Assembly: GCA_002163245.1 (NCBI GenBank)
Contig: MAAL01000183.1
Span: forward strand, 1 to 53,256
DNA length: 53,256 nt
Reading direction: 5' to 3'
Source: Gammaproteobacteria bacterium 42_54_T18
GTDB lineage: Bacteria; Pseudomonadota; Gammaproteobacteria; Pseudomonadales; Ketobacteraceae
Part shown: in pieces, positions 1-8,749 of the stretch
Position numbering within the stretch: the stretch's first letter is position 1
Layout of the letters: every line of letters begins with the position of its first letter
The notes under the pieces: generated by a model
The model's input: only the letters and a program-made list of their open reading frames with translations
Told to the model about the DNA's origin: nothing
The model's database searches: none
Program-made: the position numbers and the translations under genes

Positions 1-65
1 GCTGGTTTTTGATCATGATCTTGCCATCTCTGCTTTGCATTGTCATGCCGTGAATTATCCGTCAT
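1..65 (-). CDS. N-terminal fragment of an unrecognised protein, running off the left edge
   Basis: A minus-strand reading frame opens with ATG at 65-63, preceded by AAAAGG two bases upstream, and reads MTDNSRHDNAKQRWQDHDQK before leaving the window. A second frame starting at 48 (MTMQSRDGKIMIKNQ) is equally open, so the frame is not certain. I do not recognise either. It lies directly against the point where the amidase reading frame at 98 is lost, so it may belong to whatever sequence replaced the amidase 5' end, for example an insertion element. That link is inference only. Confidence 0.25.
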   Translation of the reverse strand, partial: MTDNSRHDNAKQRWQDHDQKP

Positions 66-97
66 AACCTTTTGTATTTAAAGGTTTTATTTGTTAA

Positions 98-1099
98 CGC
101 AACAGCATTGCGGCAGGGCTCACCCCTATTGAACTAGGCTCAGACATTGCCGGTTCAATTCGAACCCCTAGCCATTACTGTGGCATTTATGGACACAAAA
201 CTTCATACGGCATTATTCCTTTTAAAGGTCATATTCCAGGTCCCCCTGGAGCGCAATCAGCCCCAGACTTAGCGGTCGCCGGTCCTATGGCAAGATCAGT
301 AAAAGACTTACAATTAATGCTCGATGTTCTTGTCAAAGATGGCAAAAAGGAACAATCGGCTTTACAAGTACGACTGCCAAAAGCATCTAAAAAATCGCCA
401 AAGTCCTTCAAAGTGCTGGCTTGGATAGATGACCCACTCTGCCCCATAGAACCTGACCTTGCTACACGTTATAAAGCCCTATTCAATGAGCTCAGAGAAA
501 AAGGTGTCACGGTCATTGAAGCAAGCCCCAAACAGCTCAACTTTACAGAAGTCTATGAGCTGTATTTGAATTTGCTTGGTGGCGTCATGGGCCTTACACA
601 AAAAGACTTACAACAACAAATCATCTCCCATTCAGCAGGGCTACTTGGTAAATTGGCTAAATTTATTAACTTCCCCCCTCACTTTGAGCACTTTGTTCGA
701 GGGGCGGGCCAGTCTCACTTCGGCTGGCTAAAGAAGAATGAACGCAGAGAGCGATTAAAAGCTAAATTCACTCAGCTCTATTCTGAATATGATGTTGTTC
801 TTACCCCTGTCGTTCCTTTTACAGCAATACCCCATGATCACTCCCCTATAATGGCTCTTAGAAAAGTTATAGCCAGAGGAGAAGAAAGGCACTATACCGA
901 CCATATGCCATGGATAGCTTTGGCGACAGTATTTGGACTACCAGCTACATCTGCCCCCGTCGGCAAAGACAGAGACGGAATGCCATTTAATATCCAAATC
1001 ATTGGTGACAGTTATCAGGATAAAACAACGCTACAGTTTGCCTCAATCATTGAAACCATTAACGGAGAATTCGTGGCTCCAGAGACTTATAACGAATAA
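98..1099 (+). pseudogene. Amidase-signature family protein, 5'-truncated remnant
   Basis: The open frame encodes the C-terminal two thirds (about 333 residues) of an amidase-signature hydrolase, the family that cleaves carboxylic amides with a Ser-cisSer-Lys triad. The signature core is visible at about 116-170 (GLTPIELGSDIAGSIRTP), which includes the nucleophile Ser in GSIR. The upstream GGSSGG stretch with the cis-Ser, and the catalytic Lys, are missing: an in-frame TAA stands at 95-97 and no amidase-like sequence precedes it in any frame. The first ATG (287) lies inside the domain, so translation from it could not give an active enzyme. The C-terminus looks normal (NIQIIGDSYQDKTTLQFA). Loss of the 5' part by insertion or deletion at about 98 is the likeliest reading. 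Family call is firm; the cause of truncation is not. Confidence 0.75.
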
Positions 1100-1115
1100 C
1101 TACATAAAATCCCAA

Positions 1116-1517
1116 TTACATTTCCCCCTGATCAATCCGTTGTGCGATTTCGGGGGCAATATACAATTGATCATAAAGGTCAGCTGCCCACTCAACATTT
1201 ACAGCTAGGTGCTTCAAAACACGAACGGCAACAATCTGAACTGGAGCAATTTCGCTCCAAACCGATGTATTCAAACACCGCCAATGATCAGTCGAAAACG
1301 TTTTAGGCTTTAATAGTTGACCAATACAGAATTCACAAGCAAATACTGTATGTTCTATATCGGGGGCTTCTTGGGCCGGCTTTACTTCGTAAGGAGCAAG
1401 TTTTATCCCATGAGCATCACATAATTCACAATGTGCTCGCGAACGCCGAGTTAAATCTTTACCTAAAAGTGAAAGCGCCTCTAAACGCTCTGCATGTTTT
1501 TCTCTTGCTTTTGACAC
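1116..1517 (-). CDS. PhnA-like zinc-ribbon domain protein
   Basis: A 133-residue protein with two Cys pairs, CELC (about 30-33) and CEFC (about 60-63), separated in the manner of a zinc ribbon, followed by the conserved HWRCLNTSVWSEIAPVQIVAVRVLKHL block. This arrangement matches the PhnA-domain family of small cytoplasmic proteins. Their function is not settled: the name is historical and does not by itself imply phosphonate use. The start is GTG at 1517, with AAGGAG about ten bases upstream. It converges on the amidase remnant with a 16-bp gap and has no operon partner. Confident of family, not of role. Confidence 0.8.
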   Translation of the reverse strand: MSKAREKHAERLEALSLLGKDLTRRSRAHCELCDAHGIKLAPYEVKPAQEAPDIEHTVFACEFCIGQLLKPKTFSTDHWRCLNTSVWSEIAPVQIVAVRVLKHLAVNVEWAADLYDQLYIAPEIAQRIDQGEM

Positions 1518-1585
1518 GATAGAGCTCTCCTTTTTGAACTACAATTCTACTATCTATTTATTATTATGCCGTGAACCATAAAACG

Positions 1586-1687
1586 ATGCACTCCACAAAA
1601 AAACATTGCAAGCGCTGCCAACAAAGCCGCTGGGTAATGACAGTTGTTATACTCTCGGTTCTTCTGTTTGTGCTATTTACGGGCTAA
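1586..1687 (+). CDS. Small membrane protein with a CxxC motif (33 aa)
   Basis: A short frame encodes 33 residues: a basic N-terminus with CKRC (residues 8-11), then SRW and a single strongly hydrophobic segment (about 19-32) ending in TG. The combination of a metal- or redox-type CxxC head and one membrane helix looks non-random. An in-frame GTG at 1571 would add five residues. I see no good Shine-Dalgarno for either start, so expression is uncertain. It stands alone between the PhnA-like gene (divergent) and the SulP gene (convergent). Function unknown. Confidence 0.45.
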   Translation: MHSTKKHCKRCQQSRWVMTVVILSVLLFVLFTG

Positions 1688-1835
1688 TATTTTCTAGCAA
1701 TTAAGAACCAATAGGCACTATATGAAATGAAGCCAGAAATAACAAAGCCCCGCAATATCCCTCATAGCTATTAAAACGCTACTAAAGAGCTATTACAGGG
1801 CTATTTATGCTCGTCTCTAGAGCACGTAACAAATA

Positions 1836-3401
1836 CTAAGCCAACGCATTATCTGCCACCGAATATTTAGGATCTTCCATAACATTCACCTCTACCATAT
1901 CCCCTGCCTGTTTAAGTAACAATCGGCATTCAGAACTTAAGTGACGAAGATGGAGTTGCTTGCCTGCCTTAACATAACGTACCGCCAAAGCATCAATAGC
2001 TTCTAACCCAGAGTGATCGTATACACGAGAACCGGCAAAATCAATGATCACATCATCGTTATCATCTGCTGGTGTAAACTGCTCAGAAAATTCAATAGTA
2101 GAGCCAAAAAATAATGGGCCAGTTAAACTGTAAACCGTTGAACCACATGGATCTTCGCTCTTTTTAATCTCAACATGTTTAGCGTGTTCCCAAGCAAACA
2201 CCAGCGCCGAAACAATCACTCCCACTACTACGGCAATCGCTAGATCTGAAGCTACGGTGACGCCGGAAACCAAAATAATCACAAATGCATCGTGTTTTGG
2301 GATTTTCTTAAGGATACGAAAGCTACTCCACTCAAACGTTCCTATAACAACAATAAACATAACTCCCACCAGCGCAGCGAGAGGGATAGCTTCGATTAAA
2401 GAAGAGCCAACTAATATAAATAACAGCAAACTAACCGCTGCGGTGATACCCGACAACCTCCCTCGCCCTCCAGAGTTCACGTTGATCATGCTCTGTCCGA
2501 TCATCGCACAACCGCCCATTCCACCAAACATACCTGTTACCGTATTTGCAACGCCCTGACCGATACATTCTTTATTGCCGCGACCACGAGTTTCAGTAAG
2601 TTCATCGACTAAACGCAATGTAAGCAAAGATTCGATCAAACCTATTGCCGCCAATATCGCAGCATAAGGGAAAATAATGGAAAGCGTTTCAAAGTTAAAG
2701 GGTACAGAAGGAATATGGAAACTTGGCAAACCTCCAGCAATCGTTGACACATCTCCTACAACACGTGTATCAACATCAAAGCCAATTACAATCAATGTAA
2801 CCGCCACAATAGCTACCAAGGCTGAAGGGACTGCTGTAGTAATCATCGGTAAAAATCGAATGATTGCCATGGTAAGACCCACTAACCCCAACATAATCCA
2901 TAGAGCCGTACCTTCCAACCAGGCTATATCAATAACACTGCCTTCCATGCCGGTTCCTGTTAACCAGCCAGGTTCGCCATTTTCACCAAACTGACTTAGC
3001 TGAGCTAAAAAGATAACAATTGCTAAGCCGTTTACAAACCCCAACATAACAGGGTGTGGAACGATTCGAATAAATTTACCGAGTTTTAAAACACCAGCAG
3101 ATATCTGCAATATACCCATTAGCACGACGGTTGCGAATAAGTACTCAACTCCATGGTCAGCGACCAGAGCTACCATCACAACTGCTAAGGCACCTGTGGC
3201 ACCAGAAATCATCCCTGGGCGGCCGCCAATACAAGCCGTAATCAAACCAACCATAAAGGCCGCATACAAACCAACGAGAGGCTCAACTCCCGCTACAAAG
3301 GCAAAAGCCACAGCTTCTGGCACCAACGCCAGCGCCACGGTTAGACCAGAAAGCAGATCATTTTTGTAACTTGAGACTTTTTGTAGTCGAAACTCAAACA
3401 T
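1836..3401 (-). CDS. SulP-family anion transporter with C-terminal STAS domain
   Basis: A 521-residue inner-membrane transporter. The N-terminal SulP motif is clear ([24 protein letters not shown], then [13 protein letters not shown]), followed by some ten or more hydrophobic segments to about residue 400. A STAS domain occupies about 415-510, with the typical strand-helix switch [18 protein letters not shown]. SulP proteins carry sulfate, bicarbonate or other inorganic anions. The [13 protein letters not shown] region resembles the BicA-like bicarbonate branch, but substrate cannot be fixed from sequence here. The length is normal for the family. It is monocistronic, with a weak AGAGAA ribosome site before ATG 3401. 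Confidence 0.9.
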   Translation of the reverse strand: MFEFRLQKVSSYKNDLLSGLTVALALVPEAVAFAFVAGVEPLVGLYAAFMVGLITACIGGRPGMISGATGALAVVMVALVADHGVEYLFATVVLMGILQISAGVLKLGKFIRIVPHPVMLGFVNGLAIVIFLAQLSQFGENGEPGWLTGTGMEGSVIDIAWLEGTALWIMLGLVGLTMAIIRFLPMITTAVPSALVAIVAVTLIVIGFDVDTRVVGDVSTIAGGLPSFHIPSVPFNFETLSIIFPYAAILAAIGLIESLLTLRLVDELTETRGRGNKECIGQGVANTVTGMFGGMGGCAMIGQSMINVNSGGRGRLSGITAAVSLLLFILVGSSLIEAIPLAALVGVMFIVVIGTFEWSSFRILKKIPKHDAFVIILVSGVTVASDLAIAVVVGVIVSALVFAWEHAKHVEIKKSEDPCGSTVYSLTGPLFFGSTIEFSEQFTPADDNDDVIIDFAGSRVYDHSGLEAIDALAVRYVKAGKQLHLRHLSSECRLLLKQAGDMVEVNVMEDPKYSVADNALA

Positions 3402-3589
3402 CGTGTTTCTCTTTGGTTAATTAATCAAACGGAAATAGGACCCAATATAGCGGGCGCGAATTCTAACGCACTAACCAACAGAACACAAATCAACCAAGTT
3501 TACTATATGTGTAGTTTTTGTAACCATTTCAAAGTGTTAGGTCACATAAAATTAAAAACCACCCAAAACCAACAACCCCTTTTGGATCA

Positions 3590-3618
3590 CTGACATTTGT
3601 TAAGACTATTGGTAGAAT
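3590..3618 (+). promoter_or_regulatory. Sigma-70-type promoter for the double thioredoxin-fold gene
   Basis: CTGACA (3590-3595) and TAGAAT (3613-3618) are separated by 17 bp, close to consensus, about 45 bp before ATG 3665. Predicted by eye. Confidence 0.5.
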
Positions 3619-3664
3619 AGGCACGCTTAAGGACACTCAGCCAAAAATAACGAAGGAAGTTGCT

Positions 3665-4423
3665 ATGGGCCATACAGTCGACGTTTTAACCTCTGTGCTT
3701 GCATCTAGCGTACGCTCTTGGAGAGGTACATCTACAAAACGCAATACGGCAGAGCCTGAAAAGTTACTGACTCTATATGACAGAGAGGGGTGCCCAGACT
3801 GCCGTTTCGTCAGAGAAGCGCTTACAGAGCTAAATTTGGATGTGAACATTATCCCTTGCCCTGAAGGCAATAAAGAGGTCATCGCCACACTGAAAGAAAT
3901 CTCTGGAACCCCATTGGTTCCGTTTCTAATCGACCCAAATACCAGCAAACAGATTAGTGGCCAAGACAGCATTGTCAGCTATCTATTTAAGGAATATCGA
4001 GATACCAATGTTCCTTCTAAGTTGTCCTCCGGTATCCAAAACGCGATTGCATCACGAATAGCTACCACTCTTCGCAACGGCTCAGGTACTCAATACCACC
4101 TCGCAAAACCAGCCGCAGAACCATTAACCTTATATAGCTTTGAATCAAGCCCTTATACCCGTCTCGTTAGGGAGCGCCTTTGTGAATATGGCATTCCCTA
4201 CACCTTGATCAACCTAGGAAAGCAACAACGAGCTGATATGGGCCCAGCCAACTTCCGCATGAGTCTGAAAAAATACAAACCCTTACCAAACTCCAAGCGT
4301 GACGCCTTCTTTAAGCAACACGGAAACGTTCAAGTACCATTCTTGGTTGATCCTAATACAGAATTAGAGCTATTTGAGTCCAAGCAGATTCTTAACTATT
4401 TGGACAACACCTACGCCGCCTAA
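3665..4423 (+). CDS. Tandem glutaredoxin/GST N-terminal-domain protein
   Basis: A 252-residue protein with two consecutive thioredoxin folds of the glutathione S-transferase N-terminal type. The first (about 34-115) starts LYDREGCPDCRFVREAL with a CPDC redox motif and has the cis-Pro loop GTPLVPFLIDPNT, then DSIVSYL. The second (about 155-250) starts LYSFESSPYTRLVRERL, where the cysteines are replaced by SPYT, and has VQVPFLVDPNTELELFES and ILNYLDNTY. Both halves keep the glutathione-binding pattern (VPFLVDP, then E/D-S), so it may bind glutathione, but only the first half could do dithiol chemistry. The start is supported by GAAGGAAG nine bases upstream. It converges on the TerB-like gene. 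Likely a soluble redox or detoxification protein; substrate unknown. Confidence 0.85.
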   Translation: MGHTVDVLTSVLASSVRSWRGTSTKRNTAEPEKLLTLYDREGCPDCRFVREALTELNLDVNIIPCPEGNKEVIATLKEISGTPLVPFLIDPNTSKQISGQDSIVSYLFKEYRDTNVPSKLSSGIQNAIASRIATTLRNGSGTQYHLAKPAAEPLTLYSFESSPYTRLVRERLCEYGIPYTLINLGKQQRADMGPANFRMSLKKYKPLPNSKRDAFFKQHGNVQVPFLVDPNTELELFESKQILNYLDNTYAA

Positions 4424-4429
4424 TCAGCG

Positions 4430-4903
4430 CTACCCATTGCCTTCAGGGATATTAATTACATGAAGAGCGGCAGCCAAGGTCACCATCGCTTGCTTCTCTG
4501 ACAAACAGATACGATTTCCCAACCCTAAGAAACCACCAGAGGCCTTTGCTATCTTTTTTCCAATAGATAGCAAAGCCAATTTAAACGCTAGGGCTTCTTC
4601 TTGTGTTAACTCTGTATCTACTGCGTTGCGTATAGATTCCATGCATTGATTTGGATCCATCTTCCCAGCAAAAACCTCACTCGTGAGGCTCTCTAGATCC
4701 TGGAGCAAATCGTTAGTTACCAGCTTCATCAATTGGATGTCCGATAACAACCCCTCTACCAATAATTTCTTGAAGGCTGCGACTTCTTTTTGATCAATTC
4801 GACCATCCGCTCCAGCAACGATATTAAAGATAATTAGGGGCGCATACAGCAGCGATTGCCATTCTGCGGGTGTAAACCGGTCTTTTGTTATTTTTATTGT
4901 CAT
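4430..4903 (-). CDS. TerB-like helical protein
   Basis: A 157-residue cytoplasmic, mostly helical protein. The stretch FNIVAGADGRIDQKEVAAFKKLLVEG resembles the TerB/DjlA-type fold, whose short acidic loop (ADGRIDQKE) can bind metal. The C-terminal half includes a glycine-rich turn (ASGGFLGLGN) before a last helix. A good site, GAGGCCTT before ATG 4903, sets the start. No tellurite-resistance partners are nearby, so the family name should not be taken as function. Confidence 0.6.
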   Translation of the reverse strand: MTIKITKDRFTPAEWQSLLYAPLIIFNIVAGADGRIDQKEVAAFKKLLVEGLLSDIQLMKLVTNDLLQDLESLTSEVFAGKMDPNQCMESIRNAVDTELTQEEALAFKLALLSIGKKIAKASGGFLGLGNRICLSEKQAMVTLAAALHVINIPEGNG

Positions 4904-5036
4904 AAGGCCTCAAAATACGTATCAAAACTCTAAAAAAACCATATCACCCTGCCCCGCAGATGAAAAGTTATTATTTACTCTCCTAACGTCTATACTAAAT
5001 TTTAACGTTATAAATCCGTTTGCTAGGAAAGTCACA

Positions 5037-6490
5037 ATGTCAAAAAAGTACTTCTGATTGAAGATTCCAAATCCTTTGCATCGCTAGTAGCAGGTACTTT
5101 AAAGCACCGCCATCATTACGACAGCATCATCGCTCCGACACTCGCCGATGCAAGGGCCCTTTTGGAAGAAAATGCAGATATCTTTTTTGCCGCCATTGTA
5201 GACCTAAATCTCCCTGACGCCCCCAATGGTGAAGCTGTAGAATTAACCTCAGAATACAAAATTCCCAGCATCGTGTTCACCGGGCAACTAAGCGAAGGCC
5301 TTCGAGAAGACATATTCAGTAAAGGTGTTTCAGATTACGTCCTTAAAACAGGTCAATACAACATTGATTACGTGGTTGACGCCATTCATCGCTTTGAGTG
5401 CAACCGCAACATAAAGGTATTGGTTGTTGATGATTCCATCACCGCTCGCCGCCAAATGAAACGGTTATTACTCACACAGTGTTATCAAGTAATTGAGGCC
5501 GAGAGCGGTTTGGCCGCATTGGGTGCGTTAGAAGATAACCCTGATGTATCTATCACTATCACCGACTGCCACATGGACGGAATGGACGGTTTTGAACTAA
5601 CTAAAACCATACGCCAAACCCGCACAAAAGAGAGCATGGCGATCATTGGCGTTTCGTCCCAAGGGGGCAGCTCCATCTCCGCTCAATTTATTAAACACGG
5701 TGCGGATGACTTTATCGTTAAACCTTTTATCCAAGAAGAGTTCACCTGTCGCATCAACAAAAATGCGGAAACTCTAGATCACTTTGCACACCTAAAAGCC
5801 TTAAATAATCAAAAGAACTTCTTAATGGGAATGGCTGCTCACGATATCCGCAATCCCCTTGGGATTATCGATCGTATTGTGAAACGTGCGATATCCAGCA
5901 ACCCTACGCCAGAACGCATGGAAGAATACCTTAAAATGGTAGAACTTAGCTGTGGTGGGTTATTAGAGCTGCTTACCGACATTTTGGAAATTTCACGCTT
6001 GGAAGGCAAAGAAATCGTGATGGAAAAAGAGCTTAGTCCAATTGAGCGTATCATCAATGAGCGCATTGAGATGATAAAACTACGCTCTGCGGAGAAAAAT
6101 ATTGCCATAATCACCGATTTCAAAGACAGCAATGTTTTACCTATCGATCACAAGCGTGTCGCACAAGTTGTTGATAATTTCATGTCTAATGCACTTAAAT
6201 TCTCACCACAAGGCTCTACTGTCACCGTTAAAACTGAAGCAAGAAAAGACACGGTTATCATTAGTGTGTGTGATCAAGGGCCCGGTGTAAATGAGGATGA
6301 ACAAACGTTGTTATTTGACGCATTTAGCCAACTAAGTGCAAGACCGACGGGTGGCGAAAGTAGTACAGGCTTAGGGCTAGCGATTTGCAAAAGCATTATC
6401 GAATCCCACGGCGGCACAATTGGATACGAACGACTTGAAAACGAAGGCAGTCGATTTCACTTCTCACTACCAATAACAGACATTCAATAA
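5037..6490 (+). CDS. Two-receiver response regulator/histidine kinase, with a -1 frameshift at codon 4
   Basis: Two phosphoacceptor domains precede a kinase core. Receiver 1 (about residues 4-118) has KVLLIEDS and VDLNLPD; receiver 2 (about 127-240) has KVLVVDDS, TDCHMDG and the KPF lysine. HisKA (about 265-330) has the H-box AAHDIRNPLG, and the ATPase domain has N, G1 (DQGPG) and G2 (STGLGLAI) boxes. No membrane segment is seen, so it is probably a soluble phosphorelay protein. The frame covering receiver 1 has no usable start: the ATG at 5037, with AGGAA eight bases upstream, reads MSKK and then leaves the frame. A -1 slip at A AAA AAG (5042-5048) gives MSKKVLLIEDS, exactly the expected receiver N-terminus. 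Without it the first start is TTG 5162, which would delete a third of receiver 1. Confidence 0.85.
5042..5048 (+). other. A AAA AAG slippery heptamer / apparent one-base deletion
   Basis: The codons are TCA AAA AAG, so A AAA AAG sits in the zero frame. Zero-frame translation stops at TGA three codons later; the -1 frame continues for 480 codons. The SD-like AGGAAA (the initiation site) lies 11 nt upstream of the heptamer. A run of seven A instead of six would also restore the frame, so this is either a slip site, a mutation or a sequence error. Confidence 0.55.
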
Positions 6491-6493
6491 AAA

Positions 6494-7099
6494 TCACATG
6501 CTTTCATGATATGAATGGTATCGCTCAATCCAACGTTCGATAAACACCACAACCTCTTGGGGGTGGTTAAGCGGTAAAACCGACATGCCCTCTTGTTCCC
6601 GTTTCAGAGCTCTTTCAATCAGATCGTCAGCATCAGTCACAAGTGCCACAACCGAACGTGCAAGCTCAGGGCTATCAACAGATTCGCACAATAGCGGCGT
6701 ATTTAACTCTGCCCTAGAAACCTCTACTTTAGGAACTAAACCTTGCCTAAAGCCTTCCAATAAAACCACGTCTAACATTTCAGTATCCATTCTTTCCAGC
6801 AGATACTCCAATTTTGGATACGCTGGGACTTCGTTTTCCATCATTAACGCCCAACCATTGGATGATGCCAGTATCGCCTGCTCTGCCCCCGCCTTTCTCA
6901 ACTCATAACTATCTTTACCCGGCTTATCAATTTGAATTTCATGATGGCAATGTTTAACAATTCCTACACGCACACCTTTGTTTTTAAGTAATGAAATGAC
7001 CTGCTTAAGTAAAGTTGTTTTTCCCGTATTACTGCAATATGCAACAAACCCAAGAACGGGTAACGGATAGTCAAACTGTGAGTTCATGTTGTTTCTCAT
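6494..7099 (-). CDS. mobB: MobB, molybdopterin-guanine dinucleotide biosynthesis adaptor
   Basis: A 201-residue cytoplasmic P-loop protein. The N-terminus LPVLGFVAYCSNTGKTTLLKQ contains the phosphate-binding loop SNTGKTT, then VGIVKHCHHEIQIDKPGKDSYELRKAGA. This histidine-aspartate-rich stretch and the following SYxLRxAGA are typical of MobB, which binds GTP and assists MobA in attaching GMP to molybdopterin. The middle DVVLLEGFRQG matches the family's Walker-B-like LVEGF motif. An alternative ATG five codons in (MNSQFDYPL) is possible. mobA is not adjacent. It converges on the histidine kinase gene with a gap of three bases. Confidence 0.85.
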   Translation of the reverse strand: MRNNMNSQFDYPLPVLGFVAYCSNTGKTTLLKQVISLLKNKGVRVGIVKHCHHEIQIDKPGKDSYELRKAGAEQAILASSNGWALMMENEVPAYPKLEYLLERMDTEMLDVVLLEGFRQGLVPKVEVSRAELNTPLLCESVDSPELARSVVALVTDADDLIERALKREQEGMSVLPLNHPQEVVVFIERWIERYHSYHESM

Positions 7100-7143
7100 A
7101 ATTCACCGGGCATAGTATGGGCTGGTCAAAGGTTGTTACGTTA

Positions 7144-7165
7144 AAGGAAGTCGGTATACTTCCTT
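7144..7165. promoter_or_regulatory. Palindrome between divergent mobB and symporter gene
   Basis: AAGGAAGT (7144-7151) and ACTTCCTT (7158-7165) form a perfect 8-bp inverted repeat with a 6-bp spacer. It lies about 57 bp before the symporter start and 45 bp before mobB, so it could be an operator for either. No T-run follows, which argues against a terminator. Confidence 0.35.
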
Positions 7166-7222
7166 CTAAAGAATCAAAAATAAATCAATAAATTTTATAT
7201 TACCCTATTTCAAGGAACAACA

Positions 7223-8488
7223 ATGCCCAAAATCAAACTTCATTGGCAGATTCTCGGTGCCATAATTCTCGCTGGTATTGCCGGTTACGCAGCAGGCCTC
7301 GAAACCAGCATTTTTGGCGTAACTTTTTATGCCATGTTTGATTTTGTCGGCACACTGTTTCTCAATGGTCTAAAAATGATCATTGTACCGCTCATTATGG
7401 CTTCTATCATCTCCGGTATTGCAGGACTAGGCTCATCCGAAGGACTGGGTCGATTAGGTGCAAAAACCCTTAGCTTTTATATGCTTTCTAGCCTTGTTGC
7501 CATTTTAGTTGGATTAGCAGTAGTTAATATCGTTGAGCCCGGCATTATCGACGGTAAACCAGGAGCTGAAGTTTTAGGGCTCAGTGCCGACACTGAAGAA
7601 ACTTTAAAGAAGGTTGAAGGTAAAAGTGGCGGTGATATAGCAAAAGTCTTTTTACGTATGGTGCCCACTAACATTGTCCACGCAGCAGCAGAAGGCCAAA
7701 TGTTAGGCCTGATATTCTTTGCCATATTATTTGCAGTCTTTATGATGCGGCTTGAGCCCAAACACAGCGAACCGCTTAAAAATCTATGGGAAGGTGTATT
7801 TCAAACCATGATGGGCATCACTATGTTCGTAATGAAATTTGCGCCTATTGGAGTATTTGGCCTTGTCGCAAAAACGGTAGCAAAAACCGGCTTTGATGCA
7901 TTACTGCCCATGCTGGTGTTTTTCTTTACTGTAATCGCTGCGTTATTTATCCATGCCTTTATTACTTTACCAGTGCTTTTAAAGGTAATCGGTAAGGTCA
8001 CACCAATTAAACATATCAAAGCGATGTCTCCGGCAATGCTTACAGCATTTTCGACAGCCTCATCATCCGCCACATTACCATTAACCTTAGAGTGTATCGA
8101 AAAAAATGCGGGAGTTTCAAATCGAACCAGCAGCTTTGTATTACCCCTTGGTGCTACTATCAACATGGACGGCACGGCACTTTATGAGTGTGTCGCTGCG
8201 ATGTTTATTGCCCAGGCCTATGGATTGGACTTATCTATAACCGTACAGTTTACTATTGTATTGGTTGCCTTATTAACATCCATTGGTGTTGCCGGTATCC
8301 CATCTGCCAGCCTTGTAGCTATTGCCGTTATATTGGGAGCAATAGGGTTGCCAGCCGAAGGGATTGGATTATTGCTGGTCACTGATCGAATATTGGATAT
8401 GTTTAGAACCTCCGTAAATGTATTTAGTGATTCATGTTGTGCCGTAATTGTCGCTAGAACAGAAGGAGAAGAAACAAACGTTGCTTAA
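7223..8488 (+). CDS. Dicarboxylate/amino acid:cation symporter (DAACS family)
   Basis: A 421-residue inner-membrane transporter of the GltP/DctA/GltPh type, which couples uptake of glutamate, aspartate or C4-dicarboxylates to protons or sodium. Visible family features are the serine-rich hairpin ML(T)AFSTASSSATLPLTLEC (about 272-290), the conserved LPLGATINMDGTALYE (about 308-323) and the second hairpin AGIPSASLVAIAVIL, followed by DRILDMFRTSVNVFSDSC. In this family NMDGT and the Asp in DRxxDMxRTxxN bind cation and substrate. AAGGAA six bases before ATG 7223 fixes the start. It appears monocistronic and is followed by a strong terminator. The choice between amino acid and dicarboxylate is open. 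Confidence 0.92.
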   Translation: MPKIKLHWQILGAIILAGIAGYAAGLETSIFGVTFYAMFDFVGTLFLNGLKMIIVPLIMASIISGIAGLGSSEGLGRLGAKTLSFYMLSSLVAILVGLAVVNIVEPGIIDGKPGAEVLGLSADTEETLKKVEGKSGGDIAKVFLRMVPTNIVHAAAEGQMLGLIFFAILFAVFMMRLEPKHSEPLKNLWEGVFQTMMGITMFVMKFAPIGVFGLVAKTVAKTGFDALLPMLVFFFTVIAALFIHAFITLPVLLKVIGKVTPIKHIKAMSPAMLTAFSTASSSATLPLTLECIEKNAGVSNRTSSFVLPLGATINMDGTALYECVAAMFIAQAYGLDLSITVQFTIVLVALLTSIGVAGIPSASLVAIAVILGAIGLPAEGIGLLLVTDRILDMFRTSVNVFSDSCCAVIVARTEGEETNVA

Positions 8489-8544
8489 CGAACCGTTGTT
8501 TAGGCCCCCTAAACGCTCTCCGCATGAGGGCTGAACAGTTCAAG

Positions 8545-8580
8545 CAATAAAAAAGGCACCTTAACGTGCCTTTTTTATTG
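8545..8580. terminator. Strong bidirectional Rho-independent terminator
   Basis: CAATAAAAAAGGCAC (8545-8559) and GTGCCTTTTTTATTG (8566-8580) pair over 15 bp around a six-base loop, with A and T tracts on either side. It lies 56 bp after the symporter stop. Confidence 0.9.
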
Positions 8581-8667
8581 CTTTCTTTTTATCAAAAAAA
8601 TCAACTAGTTAGAAACAACCCTCTAATACCTCCGTGATTTCGCTCACATTTCACACAAGACCCCTTG

Positions 8668-8688
8668 ATGTGGGATATATTCCCACAT
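8668..8688. promoter_or_regulatory. Palindrome 1 upstream of the serine protease
   Basis: ATGTGGGA-TATAT-TCCCACAT is a perfect 8-bp inverted repeat with a five-base AT centre, ending 61 bp before the protease start. No T-run follows. Likely a repressor/activator operator or an mRNA leader hairpin. Confidence 0.45.
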
Positions 8689-8703
8689 ATTATAAATCCA
8701 ACG

Positions 8704-8722
8704 AGAGGGAATATTTCCCTCT
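8704..8722. promoter_or_regulatory. Palindrome 2 upstream of the serine protease
   Basis: AGAGGGAA-TAT-TTCCCTCT is a second perfect inverted repeat with a shared GGGA...TCCC core, centred about 35 bp from the first. It ends 27 bp before ATG 8750. Confidence 0.45.
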
Positions 8723-8749
8723 TAATGCGAATGATCCAGGAGAAGAATA

